64,000 nt of DNA from assembly GCA_001643675.2 (NCBI GenBank), contig LSRY02000013.1, positions 746,501 through 810,500 on the forward strand. Direction: 5' to 3'. Below the pieces are notes generated by a model. That model was given only the letters and a program-made list of their open reading frames with translations, did not search any database and was not told the DNA's origin. Source of the stretch: Monocercomonoides exilis (taxonomy: Eukaryota > Preaxostyla > Oxymonadida > Polymastigidae). This document shows positions 1 to 12,593 of this stretch, piece by piece. The translations under genes and the position numbers were made by a program. The stretch's first letter is position 1; every line of letters begins with the position of its first letter.

Positions 1-690
1 AATGATCCATCATCTTCAGGAAAGATTCAGAAAAGCAAGATACAAACAATAAATGCAGAACTTATTTCTGAAAGCGGTGTTGTTTATTGGAATGCGAATG
101 AACAAAGAGTTGATGATGAATCAAAGAGCGAAGAAGACACCTCATATTTCGGCTCAACATTTTCAGAAGCTGCGCTTGAATCGAGCCATAGTCCTTCAAT
201 GGCCGAAACAATTAAGTCACTGAAAGAGACCATATCAATCGCACTTGCTCCCAGAACACTTCCTATTCCTGGATCTGTCGTACTTCGCAGAGACACAAGA
301 ATATTTTTATCTCCGGAATCACCTTCTGTTTATCTCATCACAAGCAAAGATCTCATTTTCGGAGATGCGAAATTTGTTCTCAAATGCACATCGAGACAAG
401 CTGCACGATTGTTTGTATTGAACTCTCGAATTGCACTGTTTTCTGTTTTCTATGCTGGCAGTCAAGCAACAAAATTATTGTCTAAAACAAGCCAGTCTCA
501 TTCTTTAGAAATAGAACAAAATGAAGATGCACTCAACTCGACAAACGTGTCAAAAAATGAAAACATGAAAGAGGATTTGGATACAGATGAGAATTTGGTG
601 GATTTTGAAGAGTTTTCTTTTATAGGGCAGGATGAGTGGTTGTGCTGTTCCGATTCTCTTGGAATTTTATATGATGAGCTATTCGAATAA
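1..690 (+). CDS. 3' end of an unrecognised protein gene (5' partial)
   Basis: Reading frame 1 is open from the first base to the TAA at 688-690, so this is the C-terminal 229 residues of a longer protein, not a short gene starting at the ATG at 199. The visible part has an acidic Ser/Glu stretch (residues about 35-70), then a more ordered segment (about 80-155, with APRTLPIPGSVVLRR and a hydrophobic core SPSVYLITSKDLIFG), then a second acidic region rich in Asn, Asp and Glu, ending LYDELFE. I recognise no domain, signal peptide or membrane segment. It lies 153 bp upstream of the importin gene on the same strand. The coding call rests on the long open frame and ordered composition; the function is unknown. 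Confidence 0.6.
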   Translation, partial: NDPSSSGKIQKSKIQTINAELISESGVVYWNANEQRVDDESKSEEDTSYFGSTFSEAALESSHSPSMAETIKSLKETISIALAPRTLPIPGSVVLRRDTRIFLSPESPSVYLITSKDLIFGDAKFVLKCTSRQAARLFVLNSRIALFSVFYAGSQATKLLSKTSQSHSLEIEQNEDALNSTNVSKNENMKEDLDTDENLVDFEEFSFIGQDEWLCCSDSLGILYDELFE

Positions 691-843
691 ATTGTATTTA
701 TATTTTAACCATTTATCAATTTATGTTTCTTTCAGTTATACTTCTTAATTTAGAAAAATCATTGTGATTTGATCTTAACCCATTAAGCGTGTGAAAATAA
801 GCAATTTTTTATATTTTTACGTTTTTGAGGTGTTTAACGAGAG

Positions 844-3800
844 ATGCAAGACAGCGTGATATTTGAAGTCTTGAGCCAAACTTTACGAGGCGACAAGACT
901 GGACAAGAACAAGCTAGAAAAGTCATTCGATCGGTACGTTTTGTTTTATAAAAAATAATAATTTCTGTTTAATAACGACGAATAATCAGTGGAGAAAAAT
1001 GCCAAACTATTTTTCACATATGCTTAAATTCACTATGGATGAAAGAGTCGTTGTTGACATTCGTGTTGCTGCGGCAATTCAGTTTAAAATTGGTGTTAAA
1101 AGAACATGGAAAGAATCGAGAGATAGAGTAGACAAACAATTTGTTCGAGAAAACATCATCCCTTCATTATGTGCCGCACCACCTAAGGTTGCAAGGCAAT
1201 TAGAATTAGTGATTGAAACAATGATAGAGCATGATTTTCCTAAAAAATGGCCAAATATGATTATGCAAGTTAAACAAGCGCTTGAATCAAAGGAAATTAA
1301 ATTAAAGATATCTATTTGTCCTGTTATACTTTCTTTGTGCGGATTATATTCATCTTCACCTTCGTCAAAAGCCAAATCTTTGAATAAGGCGATTCCTATT
1401 TTTTATCATCCATTATTTCTTTCAGCTCAAGAAATACTTTCAAACATAAATTTTAATGATGAGCAACAGGCGATACTTCTAAAGAATTTTTGCAAAATAA
1501 CAAGGAACATCAATTTCTATTATTTATCATCATATTTCAAGAAGCCAGAAATGATGAGGATTGTTGTTGAAAAAATGGTTCAAATATACACTCTGCCAAT
1601 TCCGGAATCACTATATGTTTGATTGCAATAAATATTTTCTCATCATTTGATTTTTATTATTTCAATTCGAAATCCTTTTTCCAAATAGCCTGATAAAGCG
1701 CAACGCCCGCATCAGCATTGGTGGAAGTGCAAGAAAATCGCCTCTCACTTCCTTTATCACATATACAAGTCATACGGACTTCCCAACCCTTCCCAACCAG
1801 AATTCAAAGAATTCTCCTTATTCTGGATGAACAGCATAGCCAACAATCTCATCAACACAATTCTTGCTGAGCTTCACAAAGTTTGCGCCGGCAGAAAAAT
1901 GACAGACACAACAACACCTCAGGCTTCCCCAGATTCCACTTCAACTGCATCTGCGCTGGCAGAGTCAGTAGCGCCTGAGTTCGTGTCAAATTCCAATTCG
2001 TCTGTATATATGTCTCCTGTGGTTATGTTCTACTCCATCCAGATTTTGGGTCTGGGCCTTCTGCACAACGCCACATATGCCGTGACACTGAAGCCCCATC
2101 TGCCTCTGCTGCTGAACGAGATCATCATCCCAAATGCCGGTCTCACCAAAGAAGAGGCCGAGATGTTTGACGACGATCCCATCGAGTTTCTGAACTACAT
2201 CAGATGCCCTTCCACAAACGACTTGACTTCTCGTGCTGCTTCCTTGGGGTTCTTCAGGCGCCTCTGCGGAAACAGAAAGCAGACAGCACTGGCAGGCTTC
2301 CTGGACATGTTCCAGAAGCACATGGCAAAGGCCTTTGAGATTGTCTCGCAGGCAATCGCAGCTGGCCGTGTGCCTTCTCAGTTTCCAACAGACTCCGTTC
2401 CGAATCCCACTGCCTCTTCACAGGCCATCTGGCATCCACTGCAGGTGTGTCTGCATCTCCTCGCACAGATCAGCACTGTCGTGTTTCTGCCTTCGGAGTC
2501 TGCTTTTGGCTCGTTCACTCAGACAAATGCGTCTCAGACACAGTCCCCTCCTTCCATGCAGCAAATCATCAGTCCATATGACTCGATGATCATGTCACTC
2601 ATTTCAACATATGTACTTCCTCTGATGTCTTCCTCGTTCCCTTTCCCAATCCTCCGCAGAGAGGCTGCTCTGTTCATCGCCTCATATGCTCCGATGATCT
2701 CTGTCTCTCCTGCTGCCACTGCTTCTCCTTCTCCCTCTCCCTCTTCGGCTTCGGCTTCTGCCTCTTCTTCTTCTTCTGGAACATCTGGATCTTCCTCAAC
2801 TCCACTTCTTGTTGCCCTTATTGGCGCAACAGTGTCTCTTCTCGATGACCCCTCTGTGCCTGTGTGTGTGGCAGCATCTGAATGCATCACAAACCTTTTG
2901 TCTTTTGTCTACACCGCTGCTCGCCCATCTCTCTCCAACCAAACACATTCTTCGCTTGCTGAACCTTCTCCCTTCTCCATCGCCTCTCTGCTTTCCACTC
3001 CAACTGGCTCGACGTCTGTGATCTCCACGCAGCTGCTGGGGATGGTCGAGTCGTTCCTTCCTGTGCTCTTTGAGAAGCTGTTCAACAACCTGCAGCGTGC
3101 TGGCCAAGCAGCAGACAGAGTGATCATCTCCATCAACAGAGCAGTGAAAGTGGCAGGTGAGCGGATGGAGCCGTATGCCACGTCAGTCTTCACACGCATT
3201 GTGGACATGATGAAAGCGCTGCTGACCGAAAGATGGGGAGTGATTGACAAAGGACTGGCTCTGCTGAGCAAAAGGGAGGCTGAGAAGAAGGCAGCAAAAT
3301 CGCAGGAATCGCCTTATCTTCCAACGCGATCGACACTTAGCAGTTCTTCAGGAGCGAATGGAGCAGACGATTTTGACGACGAAGACGATGAAGATGCACC
3401 CGGTTCGAACAAAGACTTCGACTCGAAGATTCTGAAAGCAGCATTTGGCGATCCCGACGAGGAAGGTTTGAAGATAATGCACCGCAGCGAGCTGGCTGTG
3501 CTCAGCGAGGCGCTGTACAACATTTTGCACTTCACCAGCAAGACGCGGGTGAGCGCTGCAGATCCGAACGGCCCTCTGCTCTTTTCCCAGTTTGAGCCGG
3601 TGATATCTGATCTCCTTGTGAAAGGGCTGGAGCACAGAGACGTGGAGTTCATTGACATGTTTGTGTCCTGCTTCCAGCTGGTGTGTCTGGTGCTGCTTGA
3701 CTTCACGCCAGACAAATCGACAGCAGGCGCCGCGGGGATGTCATCAGCCGGAGGAGCAAGCAGCGCTGCAGGTGCTTCTCAAGTTGGATCTTCGAATGGT

Positions 3801-5665
3801 GTTTCGTCGACAATGGCTGCTGCATTCACAATGCTGTGCCAGTGGATGGAAGTCAATGATGATTTGATGAACACCATCATTCCGACAATACAGGCGTTTG
3901 CACAGAACAACATTGAAGTGATATTCAACACGCCTGCCATTTCTGAGCCCCTCTTTAACTCCATTCGCAACGCATTTGGATTGAAAACAGGCTCGTCAAA
4001 GGCTGCTGAAAGCTCTCCTTTTGCTCCTTCCTCTTTGGGTGTGCTGGGAGGCACCCCTCTTTCCTATCCACCGATGAATGTTCCACCAAATGTGTTAGCT
4101 CCAGCTGCCCCAGGAGAAGGCGGTGATGACGATGAGGATGATGAGCAGGCTCATTTGGACAGTGCTATTCTGAGCAGTGTGCGGCTTCTGAAGTTCCTTC
4201 TCATTCGCTGCGGAATAAAACGATTGAACTCGTCTGTGGGAGCAGAAGCAGCATCATCGACTGCTGCATCCACAGGCGCGTCTATCTCAACATCTCCTTT
4301 TTACACTGGAATTATCCAGTCTCCTGCGCTTGTGTCAACTCTGTTTGCGATGCTGTGGAAGAGATACGACGAGTGCAAGATGGATATCACAAAGGCCAGA
4401 GTTGCCCATTCAATCGTGCTGCTGTTCTTTGCTTCGCCTTTCTGCGCTTTCAATGCAATGCGGAAGCAGACAATAGACACACAAACTGCCATTCATTCAG
4501 TCCAGCTGCCACAAATAACAATCACAGCCAAAAATGCAGCAGATGCTGAGCGGAGTGCAAAAATGCAGAAGAAAAAACTGCGAAAAGCACAGAAAGAAGC
4601 TGTGAAACGGTTGAAATTGCCAACAATTCCTACGATTTCAGAGTTTATTGACTGGGTAGAAGCAGAACGGAGTGAGTTCACAGACACTGTGATGGACAAA
4701 GAGGTGGTGCTATTTTCGCTCCTGTCTCTTCTTTCGATCCCCATTGAGTGGTATCCCGAGGAATATGGCATTAGAGAGCAGACAATTCATTCATCACTTC
4801 CAAAGCTCTATCAGAGCATAGCTACAATCAAACAAGAGCTGGACAAAGATGTGATTGAAGAACAGAAAAGAGAGGCGGAGAAAGGTGGTGCAAAGGGTGA
4901 GTCAGATGCATTTGAGAGTCGTGTGACGATTGGGATGAAGAACTGGACAGAAGGAATGCTGAGGATGCTGAATGACGACCAGAATGCGTATGAGGATGAG
5001 CTGGATGAGGATGTGGAAGACACGTCCGTGGCGAAAGTGCTGGCGAGGCTGAAGAGAAGGATCTGCCCCAGCAGCGGAGACGCAGAAGAGGATCAGTACG
5101 ATGAAGACGACGACGATGATGTGGAGACGTATCTGCTGAACGAGATGATCCAAATCGACGAGTCGCACGAGCCAGCTGTGATTGATGCAGACTTTGAGAC
5201 CAAAATGAGGCTGGACAGAGGAAGAGAGGTGGAAGTGCCGCTGAATGACAGCGGTGATGATGAAGATGATGACTCAGACTTCGATCTGGATGATGATCTG
5301 GATGAGATTGACAACATCTTCGCAGCTGAGATAGACGACGATGATGATGATTTTGATGAAGAACAGTGTGACATCGATCAGCCAAGATATGACGATGAAG
5401 ATTGCTTAGACACATTCCCTCTCAAGGGAATGAGTCTCACGGCTGTTGCAAGTGAATCCATTAAATGTGTGCATTTGTTTTTTCTTTCTTTTAATTTAAA
5501 TTTTATTTTTTTTCAAATTCATTTTTATATTTAAATATTCGTGCTGGTTTGTGTTTTGTAATTGCAGATTTCTCGTTAATGGACAAGGAAGGAACATTCA
5601 ACAAAGTGATTATTCAACTTATGCCCTTTACACAGCAAACAATAAAAGTTATGATTGGATTATAA
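844..5665 (+). CDS. Importin-7/8-like karyopherin (importin-beta family)
   Basis: Nuclear transport receptor that would bind Ran-GTP and carry cargo through the pore. Exons: 844-933, 990-1616, 1689-5466, 5568-5665 (1530 aa). The ATG at 844 starts MQDSVIFEVLSQTLRG, and exon 2 continues with the importin-beta N-terminal domain: NYFSHMLKFTMDERVVVDIR, AAAIQFKIGVKRTWKE, then HDFPKKWPNM. Exon 3 opens with HQHWWKCKKIASHFLYHIY, matching the WWKCKKW signature of IPO7/IPO8. HEAT-type helices follow, interrupted by Ser/Ala-rich inserts (around residues 580-600 and 930-950). There is a very acidic Asp/Glu region at about 1370-1475. The family is usually about 1040 aa, so the excess is low-complexity insertion. 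Exon 4 is inferred: the donor at 5467 restores a frame ending KVIIQLMPFTQQTIKVMIGL. Without that splice the frame ends at 5534. Exons 1-2 are AT-rich and exon 3 is markedly GC-richer. Confidence 0.88.
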
Positions 5666-5782
5666 TCACTGCTGAAAAATGACAAAAGCCTCTTTTAAAA
5701 CATTTCACCCACATTTCACAATGTTTTTTCTGATTTTTTGATTTGAAAGAATTTTGAGCATGAAGCCCATAATAATTTTTCA

Positions 5783-7272
5783 ATGCCTGCAAAGAGAGAA
5801 CCAAAGAAATCCTCAAAATCAGCAGCTAAAGATGAAGCCGAATCCTTGATTTTGGATTTCATTAACAAAGTTAACAAATATTTAATATTGATTAATTTGA
5901 TAACATTGTGGAATTTTATAATATTAGCAAAATAGACCATTTTCTGTTCAAAACGTTGTTGATGGGCTTAAAGGGAAAATTAAAAAAACTGCCACACAAA
6001 AGGCGCTTGATGCACTTGTAGAGAAGAGCCAAGTCACTCTAAAAGAATTTGGAAAATCAAAAATCTATTTTGCTGACCAAAGCCAGTTTGAGGTTCCATC
6101 AAAAGAAGAGATTGCTCAAATGGATGAAACAATTAACCAAACTCAAGACGAGTTGCGTGAATTAGAATCAACTGCCAAATCAATGACAGCAGGTTTATTT
6201 ATTATTTTTTTCTGTTTAAATAATGTGTTCATTCTTTTCAGAAAACGCCCATCTTGCATCTGAGTTAACGAATGAACAAATCAGTGAAGAAATAACGCGG
6301 CTTACTCAAGATGTTTGACAATATATCATTCACTTGCTTTTCTGAAATTATTTACTATTTTCTAATAAAGAATAAAGAATTGGGGGCAAAGTTGAATAGA
6401 TTGAAAGAAGGAGGAATTCACGTTGATCCAGAATATAAAGAAAAAGTATCAAAAGCATATGGAACTATGATAGTTTGATTTATTGCATTTTTTTCAATTT
6501 AAAATTAAAAGTTAATATTTCAATAATAAAATTTTAACAGAGTGAATGGAAGGCAAGGCGCAGAGTGGTTTGCTTTTTTCAACTTGTGTGTTAGATTGCA
6601 TTGCTTTTATTTTTAGGGGACGGATGCCCTTGGAGTTATTTCAGAAGCCACTGGAAAATCGGAGAAAGATTTAGCTGTATGATTTGAAAAGTTGGTTCTT
6701 TTTAAAAAAAAATTCAATTTATTTATAAACACGCATAATCTTTTCTCAGGATGATATTGGAATAGAAACCGATGAAGCTGTGGGAACAACATTAAAGGTA
6801 GCATTTTTTAAATAATGTTTATTCTTTTGTGATTAATATTCATATGAAAATGATTCAATTTTAAAAGAATACTGAAGTTATTGGAATTCCAAAGTCAGCG
6901 ATAAATTGGATGAGCAAGAAATCTCAGATAAAGATAGTGATGGACAAAGAGGATCGGGTTCGAGAAGAGGAAATGGAGCGAAAGCAGGAGGAGATGATGA
7001 GGGAGGAGATTGAGAGAAGAAAAGAGATGGGGCTGGATATGGAAGGAGGAGATGGGGAAGGGTGGGAAGGAGATGAAGAATGCAGGAAAATAGACAAAGA
7101 AGATGAGCTGATGGCAACAGGAGAGATGGAAGATGAAGGCTTTGGAGATGCCAAGCGAAGAGAAGAGGTGGCAGACGATGAGGAGTTTTCGAAGGAGATG
7201 AGAGAGAAGAAAGGGCTGGTTGTGGGAGAAGACGATGCATTGGAGCAATTTGTGGGGGATGTATCTGAATGA
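5783..7272 (+). CDS. HOP2: Hop2 / PSMC3IP (TBPIP), meiotic homologous-pairing factor
   Basis: Partner of Mnd1 that helps Dmc1/Rad51 pair homologous chromosomes in meiosis. Eight exons assembled by frame and homology: 5783-5869, 5928-6192, 6242-6312, 6371-6472, 6541-6564, 6617-6676, 6750-6797, 6868-7272 (353 aa). The N-terminal winged helix reads LDFINK then QNRPFSVQNVVDGL, and continues to FGKSKIYFADQSQFEVPS, the diagnostic KIYFADQ motif. A leucine-zipper-like coiled coil follows (residues about 95-150), then ISEWKARRR and DLADDIGIETDEAVG, which matches the family's VGIETDED segment. The exon of only 24 nt (6541-6564) is needed to keep that block in frame. Beyond the usual ~217-residue length there is a 120-residue acidic, Glu/Arg/Met-rich tail. 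It starts 117 bp after the importin stop, on the same strand. Confidence 0.9.
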
Positions 7273-7944
7273 GCTTTTGATGAGAAACAGATTGTTGCAA
7301 CAAACACTTTGCTTTCCTTTGTCGCATTTTTTAAAAAAACTGTTTCATTCATTTTGCCCAATTCTTTTTTCACTTTCTTTTGATGTGTATTTTGTTAGTG
7401 CTTTTCTTTTCATTTGCTTCATCTCTTGAGTTTTTCAATTCTTGAAGATGATCTTTCATTAAGATTTACTGTCAATTGTTGCGAAACAAACAAATGCAAA
7501 TCCACACAAGCTTACGATGAACTGACTTTTGAAAATAGCTTATTTGGAAGAATAATCACCGTTCCGAGAATGAACACGAACACGAACAAGAATAAGAACA
7601 AAAACAAGAACAAAAAAATAAATTGAAAAAGAAAATGTGATTCAAAATGTCTTTACCAAAATTGGAGGGGAGCATCCTTTGCTCATCAATACAGCAACTG
7701 TCCTGCTTAATAGAATGATAAGAAAATAACAAAAACAAACTTCATTCTCCTCCATCCAAAACCTTCTCAAGAAAAGTTGAAAAATTCTCTTCCCTCCTCT
7801 TTTCCAAATCTATATTTTAAAATTTATTTATTATTTATTTATTTTTAATATTTTTTATTTTTTATCCAACCCAAATAGTGTCTATTAAGTGAAAAATAAT
7901 TTTTTTTAAAAAAAATAAAAGCATTACTTTCTTTGCATTTCCTG
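7273..7944. other. Convergent spacer between Hop2 and the GYF gene
   Basis: AT-rich 672-bp interval between two convergent genes. It contains a short imperfect repeat of AAC/AAG/AAT/AAA triplets at about 7573-7620 and T-rich and A-rich runs near 7795-7920. No gene or RNA is recognised; presumably the 3' untranslated ends of both neighbours lie here. Confidence 0.5.
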
Positions 7945-10900
7945 CTATTTCAGAGAAGAAATTCTTTTCAGTCCATCCGCGAATTTCTCCAGCGCCTCCT
8001 CAACCGACTTGCGAGGGTGTGTGGAATTAGCAAATGTCAAAGGTGCGATCTCTGTTCTCATCACAGTTTCTATTTCAGCCTCTGTCTGCGATGCCTTCAG
8101 CCGCTTCACCAGCGCCTCTGGGGCTGAGCCAATCAGCTGATGAAGAGATTGCGCTATCCACTGTATCACCTGCTGCTCATGCTGCTCTTTCTCCATCTGC
8201 TGTGAATGTGTAAGTTGTTGTTGTTGATATAAATACTGCTGCTGCTGCTGTTGCTGTTGTTTCTGTTGCGCCATCTTCTGCATCTGCTTCTTCTGGCTTT
8301 CAATATACTCCATTCTGTATTTTGTGACAGTCGCGATCTGATCGCTGGCTGAGAGTGACATAAAGATCGGCTTCTGCTCTTCGGGAAGAGAGTTGCAGAA
8401 CTGCTCAGGAGACGTCAGAGGAGGAGGAATGGGGATCTGCTGCTGCTGTGGCTGTGGCAGTGGTTGTGTGAGGTCACTCATGGAAGGTGGAAGATAAGAC
8501 TGTGAAGTTGAAAGTGATGAAGAAGATGACAAAGAAGAAGAAGAAGCATTGGGAATGGATGAGAGTGAAGTAGACTGTGATTTTGAAATGGCTGTGGCAG
8601 ATTGAGATGAAATAGAAGAAGCAGAAACTGACAATGATGAAGAAGACAACGGGAATGAGGTGGAAGGTGAGGTGATCGAAGCAAGATCAGAAGAAGAAGA
8701 AGAAGAAGATGTCAAAGAAAGAGGAGAATTAGAAGCAGAAGGAACCATCATATTTGGTGGAATTGTCTGCAGTGTACTTCTCTGTAGAGAACGAGACATA
8801 ACACCAGCAGCAGAAAGAGAAGAGGAGGATGAAGGAGAAGGCAATGATGATGATAATGATGATGATAAACTGTTCATCGGATATCCAAATTTAGGCGAAG
8901 AGTACATTGGAGACCTGTTTTGCTCGTAAAAGCCAAGAGGCGAAACTGCATTGGCAACAGAGCTGTCGACAGGAGAGGCCGAATAAGAAGAAGGAGAAGG
9001 AGAAGGAGCAGGCGGACTCTGAGAGAGAAACATTGTGGGGGCGAATGTTGGAGCAGCAGCAGACAGCTTCTTGCTGGATGGTTTGGGTGCTGAGAGAGAA
9101 GAAGAGGAAGAGGAAGAAGAAGAAGAGGGGGAGGATGAAGGAGAAGACGGTGAAGAGGAAGATGAAGACAAAGATGAAGACAAAGAAGAAGCAGAAGAAG
9201 GCGAATGAGGAACAGTCGAAGGGAACGAAGATAAAGAAGCCCCAACATTGCCAAACGGTAGCCGCATCTGATGAGAGGCCGAAGGCGGGGCATATCCCAT
9301 CTCCTTCCGCTTCATCTGCGCCAGATGGTTCAGCGCCATCGTCCGCGCTTTCCTCAGCATCTCGTTCCGCTCGCTCTCCATCAGCGGCACATGGGCCATT
9401 CCTCTCGCTGCCTGCTGCTCTTCAAAGAAGAAAGCTATCCAGCTGCTCAGAATGGCTGGCGGGATGTCGCCAAATGACTGCGCATCTGCTGCAGTTGGGT
9501 GCATTTCATAGGGAGAAGCAGCAGGCGATGGCATCGATTGAATAGACTGAATAGATGGAATAGACGAAACAGAAGGCAATGAAGAAACAGAGGACATATA
9601 TGGCGCAGGCAGATAAGAGGCAGGGCTGTGGTGATGGGGGTATATAGGCACATATGGAGGGATTGTTTTAGGGACAACAGGGACTGACACAGGATCAGCA
9701 CCTACGTTGAATGTCGTGGGAGGAGGCTGCACAGGAGGCAAGGGGAGATTCGAAGGGAGTGTGTTGTAGGCAGCAGGCGGCGGGGGAGGGAACTTGTACA
9801 TCGCAGGCGCATTTTGGAAGGGAGAGGAGGCAGTGCGGGCGAGCAGGGACTGCTTTGGAAGAGCAGCTGTTCTAATCGGAATGGATGCTGAATTTATTCC
9901 TGCTGCCCCTGTGAGATTTGAAGAGGGCTGTGGAACAGGCGGAGTTAATGTTCTTCCTTCGTCTGCTGCATTCAAAGAAGATGGCTTGGGAAGAGAAAGA
10001 GACGAAAGAGAAGAAGAAGATGATGATGATGATTGACCTGAAGAGGGGGCTGATGAAGGATTGCCATTAGTACCAGTATTTGAACTTGCACTGGGTGAAT
10101 TCCCAGATGCAGCAGCAGAAGAAGATGATGAAGAAGAAGTGCCTGGCGGTCGTGCAAGAACAGACGCATCTTCTCCTTTTGCATTCTGCTGAGTAATTGA
10201 TGACTGAGAGGATGATAGAGATGTCACCACTGGTGAGGAAGAGCCAAATGAAGAAGATGAAGATGAAGAGGAAGAGGAAGAAGAAGAAGACGATGATGAT
10301 GCTGGAGAAGATGAAGAAGGTGCTATTGATGCAGAAACAGGAGATGACACAGATGAGGGAGTACCCACCGCTGTCACTTTTGGAGTGCCACTTCCTCCAA
10401 ATGCCTTTTCTGGCAGTGTGCTTGCCGTGGGCGAAGCAACTCCATCTATCGGCGGCGGCTTCTGCCCTCTCTTCAGCTTCCTTATCCTGTCCTTCTCTGC
10501 CTTCGGAGCAGCAATCGACGCCAGCTTCTGCGCGTCCTGTGCCTCCAGCTTCTCCTTCATCTGCCGCTCGCTCGTGGCATTGCGTGCGGCCTCTTCGGTG
10601 AGCCCTGCCTGCCGCTCGTCTACAATGTCACAGCGGATCGGCGCATCCACAAAGGGCACAGAGCCGATGGGGAAGCGGGCGCTGATGGTGTGGAAGTGGG
10701 ACTCGGTGGTTAGGCGGAGGAAAAGAGAAGGCTTGAGATACCTGTTGTTGAACCACTGCTGCATCATCTTGTTGGAAAAGGGCCCTTGGAGCTGCCCTGT
10801 GTCGTCCATGTTGATCCAGCTGAGCGAGATCGCTTGCACAGATGCAGGCAGTGGTGGCTGCAGATTCGGTGAAGAGAGAGAGGAAGAAGTGGAAGAAGAA

Positions 10901-12310
10901 GAAGATGCAGGAGAAGAAGATTTTGAAGAAGAAGAAGAAGATGATGATGAGGGTAATGGTGATGAGTAACTTTGAAACTCTGTTGTCTTCTCAGAAGAGT
11001 CTTCTTTAGAAGATAATCCTTGTGCAGTTAATGTTGCCAACGAAGATGCTATTTCAGCCGCATGAGAAGGAGCAGCAGGCGGCGGTGGCAGTTTTGTGGA
11101 GGAAGGCTTGTCCAATGAGGAGATGACAGGAGCAGCTGGAAGCAAAGAAGGTGATGAAATGGTAGTCGATGTGAAAGGAGTGGTGTCTATGGAAGAGATG
11201 AGCTTGATTGGTGAGGTAGAATCAATATCTGCCAACGCAGCTGAGGTCAGTGATGGAGAGGTGACTGTGGCGTATGTGTCCTTCCCAGTCTCAAACGTGT
11301 CTAGAATCGGGTCACTTTTCGGTGAAGTGCCTTCGGCAAAGGAGAGAGGTGACACACTTGTCGCAGGAATCAGCGAGAATGGATCCACAGCTTGATCCTT
11401 TGGCTGGGCGCTGCTTGAAGAAATGCTTAAAGAGATGCCAGAAGTTGCACTTGGAGACACCGATGTGGTTGATACGGCATCTGAGGTCGAACTTGAAATT
11501 TTTGATTTTGCATCTTCCTTTGAAGTGCTGCTTATCAATTGCGTTTTATCTGTTGATTGATTTTGTGGTGATGTGACTGGTGATGAACTTTTGACTTTTG
11601 AATTTAAATTTTGAAGAGATTCAACATCTGTCTTGTATTCGTCAAATGAGTGGGTTTTCTCTTTTGGCTTTGGCTCGGTTTTTTCTTGAGGAGAAGTGCC
11701 CTCTTTTTTGGCAAGAGTCGCAAAAGGTGCAAATAGAGCGAGAAGTGTTGCAGAACTTGCATCTTTCTCCTTGACTTGAGTTTTATTCTGCTCTGGGGAT
11801 GGAGCTCTCATTTCGCTGACAACTTGCCTGGTTTCTTCTTCATGTTTTGCAATTCTTTCTTTTTCAATTTCTGCTTGCTTTGCAAGAAAGGCATCAGTTT
11901 GAAAATATGAAACGGAAGGTTCATTTTCATCTGAAGAATTGGGTGTATCCCACAAATCAGTATCTGCAGAGTTTATGATTGTTGCTTCGAAATCAGCGTA
12001 TTGCTCTTCTGTCATTTGCCCAGGATGTGTGTCAATAATGAACTACAAAAGAAATGAATGGAAATCAAAAGATTATTCCACCAACATGATTCAATAGCAA
12101 ATTGATAATAAATACCTTTAGAGAAGAAAGAGACAACGGCTGTTGTATCGTTGTTGAGATAAACGGCTGTTGTTTGGAGAAGCGATTGCTTGATTCAGAA
12201 AGTTGAGGAAACATTTCCATTTCAGAAGAAAAGACCTTTAATACATCTTCCTTGGTGTATCTAATTTTTCTATTTTTTGGATCACTTTCTTTTTGCATAG
12301 AGATTTCCAA
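7945..12310 (-). CDS. GYF-domain protein (GIGYF/PERQ-like), Ser-rich
   Basis: GYF domains bind proline-rich peptides. GIGYF-type proteins act in mRNA repression with 4EHP and the CCR4-NOT complex. Exons: 12310-12116 and 12042-7945 (1430 aa), joined in phase 0. The short first exon contains RKIRYTKEDVLKVFSSEMEM, resembling the N-terminal YxREExL segment of GIGYF proteins. The GYF domain is at about residues 465-525: LSWINMDDTGQLQGPFSNKM, MQQWFNNRYLKPSLFLRL. It contains the GPF, W and Y/L residues expected of the fold, with NNRYL replacing the usual GYF tripeptide. Most of the rest is low complexity: Ser runs, Pro-rich blocks and a Gln tract near the C-terminus (around 8215-8270), followed by a helical end. 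The overall role as a GIGYF orthologue is inferred from domain plus N-terminal motif. Confidence 0.78.
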
Positions 12311-12593
12311 GAAGATAATAAAGAAAAGTAGATCAACCCATTATATGATATGAATGTTAATTCATCTGATTCAAAGTATTTTAGAATAATTTTCATTGAC
12401 TCCCATGAGCCTTATAATTACATCAACAATGTGATTGATTTCACAACTCAATTTTTTCAAAATTTGCTTGGATCAAATTTTTAATGTTAAATTTTAAATG
12501 ATAGTGCTTTAAAAATAATAAATAAATGCAAATTTCAAACATATAAAATATAAAATTTAAATTAAAATTGATAGAATTATATATTAAGCTTCT
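12311..12593. other. Spacer between GYF gene and cullin gene
   Basis: Short AT-rich interval between two genes on the minus strand. It should hold the GYF promoter and the cullin 3' untranslated region. No specific motif is recognised. Confidence 0.4.

Noticed and set aside
4828-5415. His-rich minus-strand frame opposite the importin acidic region
   Set aside because: It is the antisense of repeated GAT/GAC/GAG codons. The sense strand holds a clear importin.
6878-7373. Leu/Ser-rich minus-strand frames opposite the Hop2 tail
   Set aside because: They are antisense to a Glu-rich coding tail, with no independent support.
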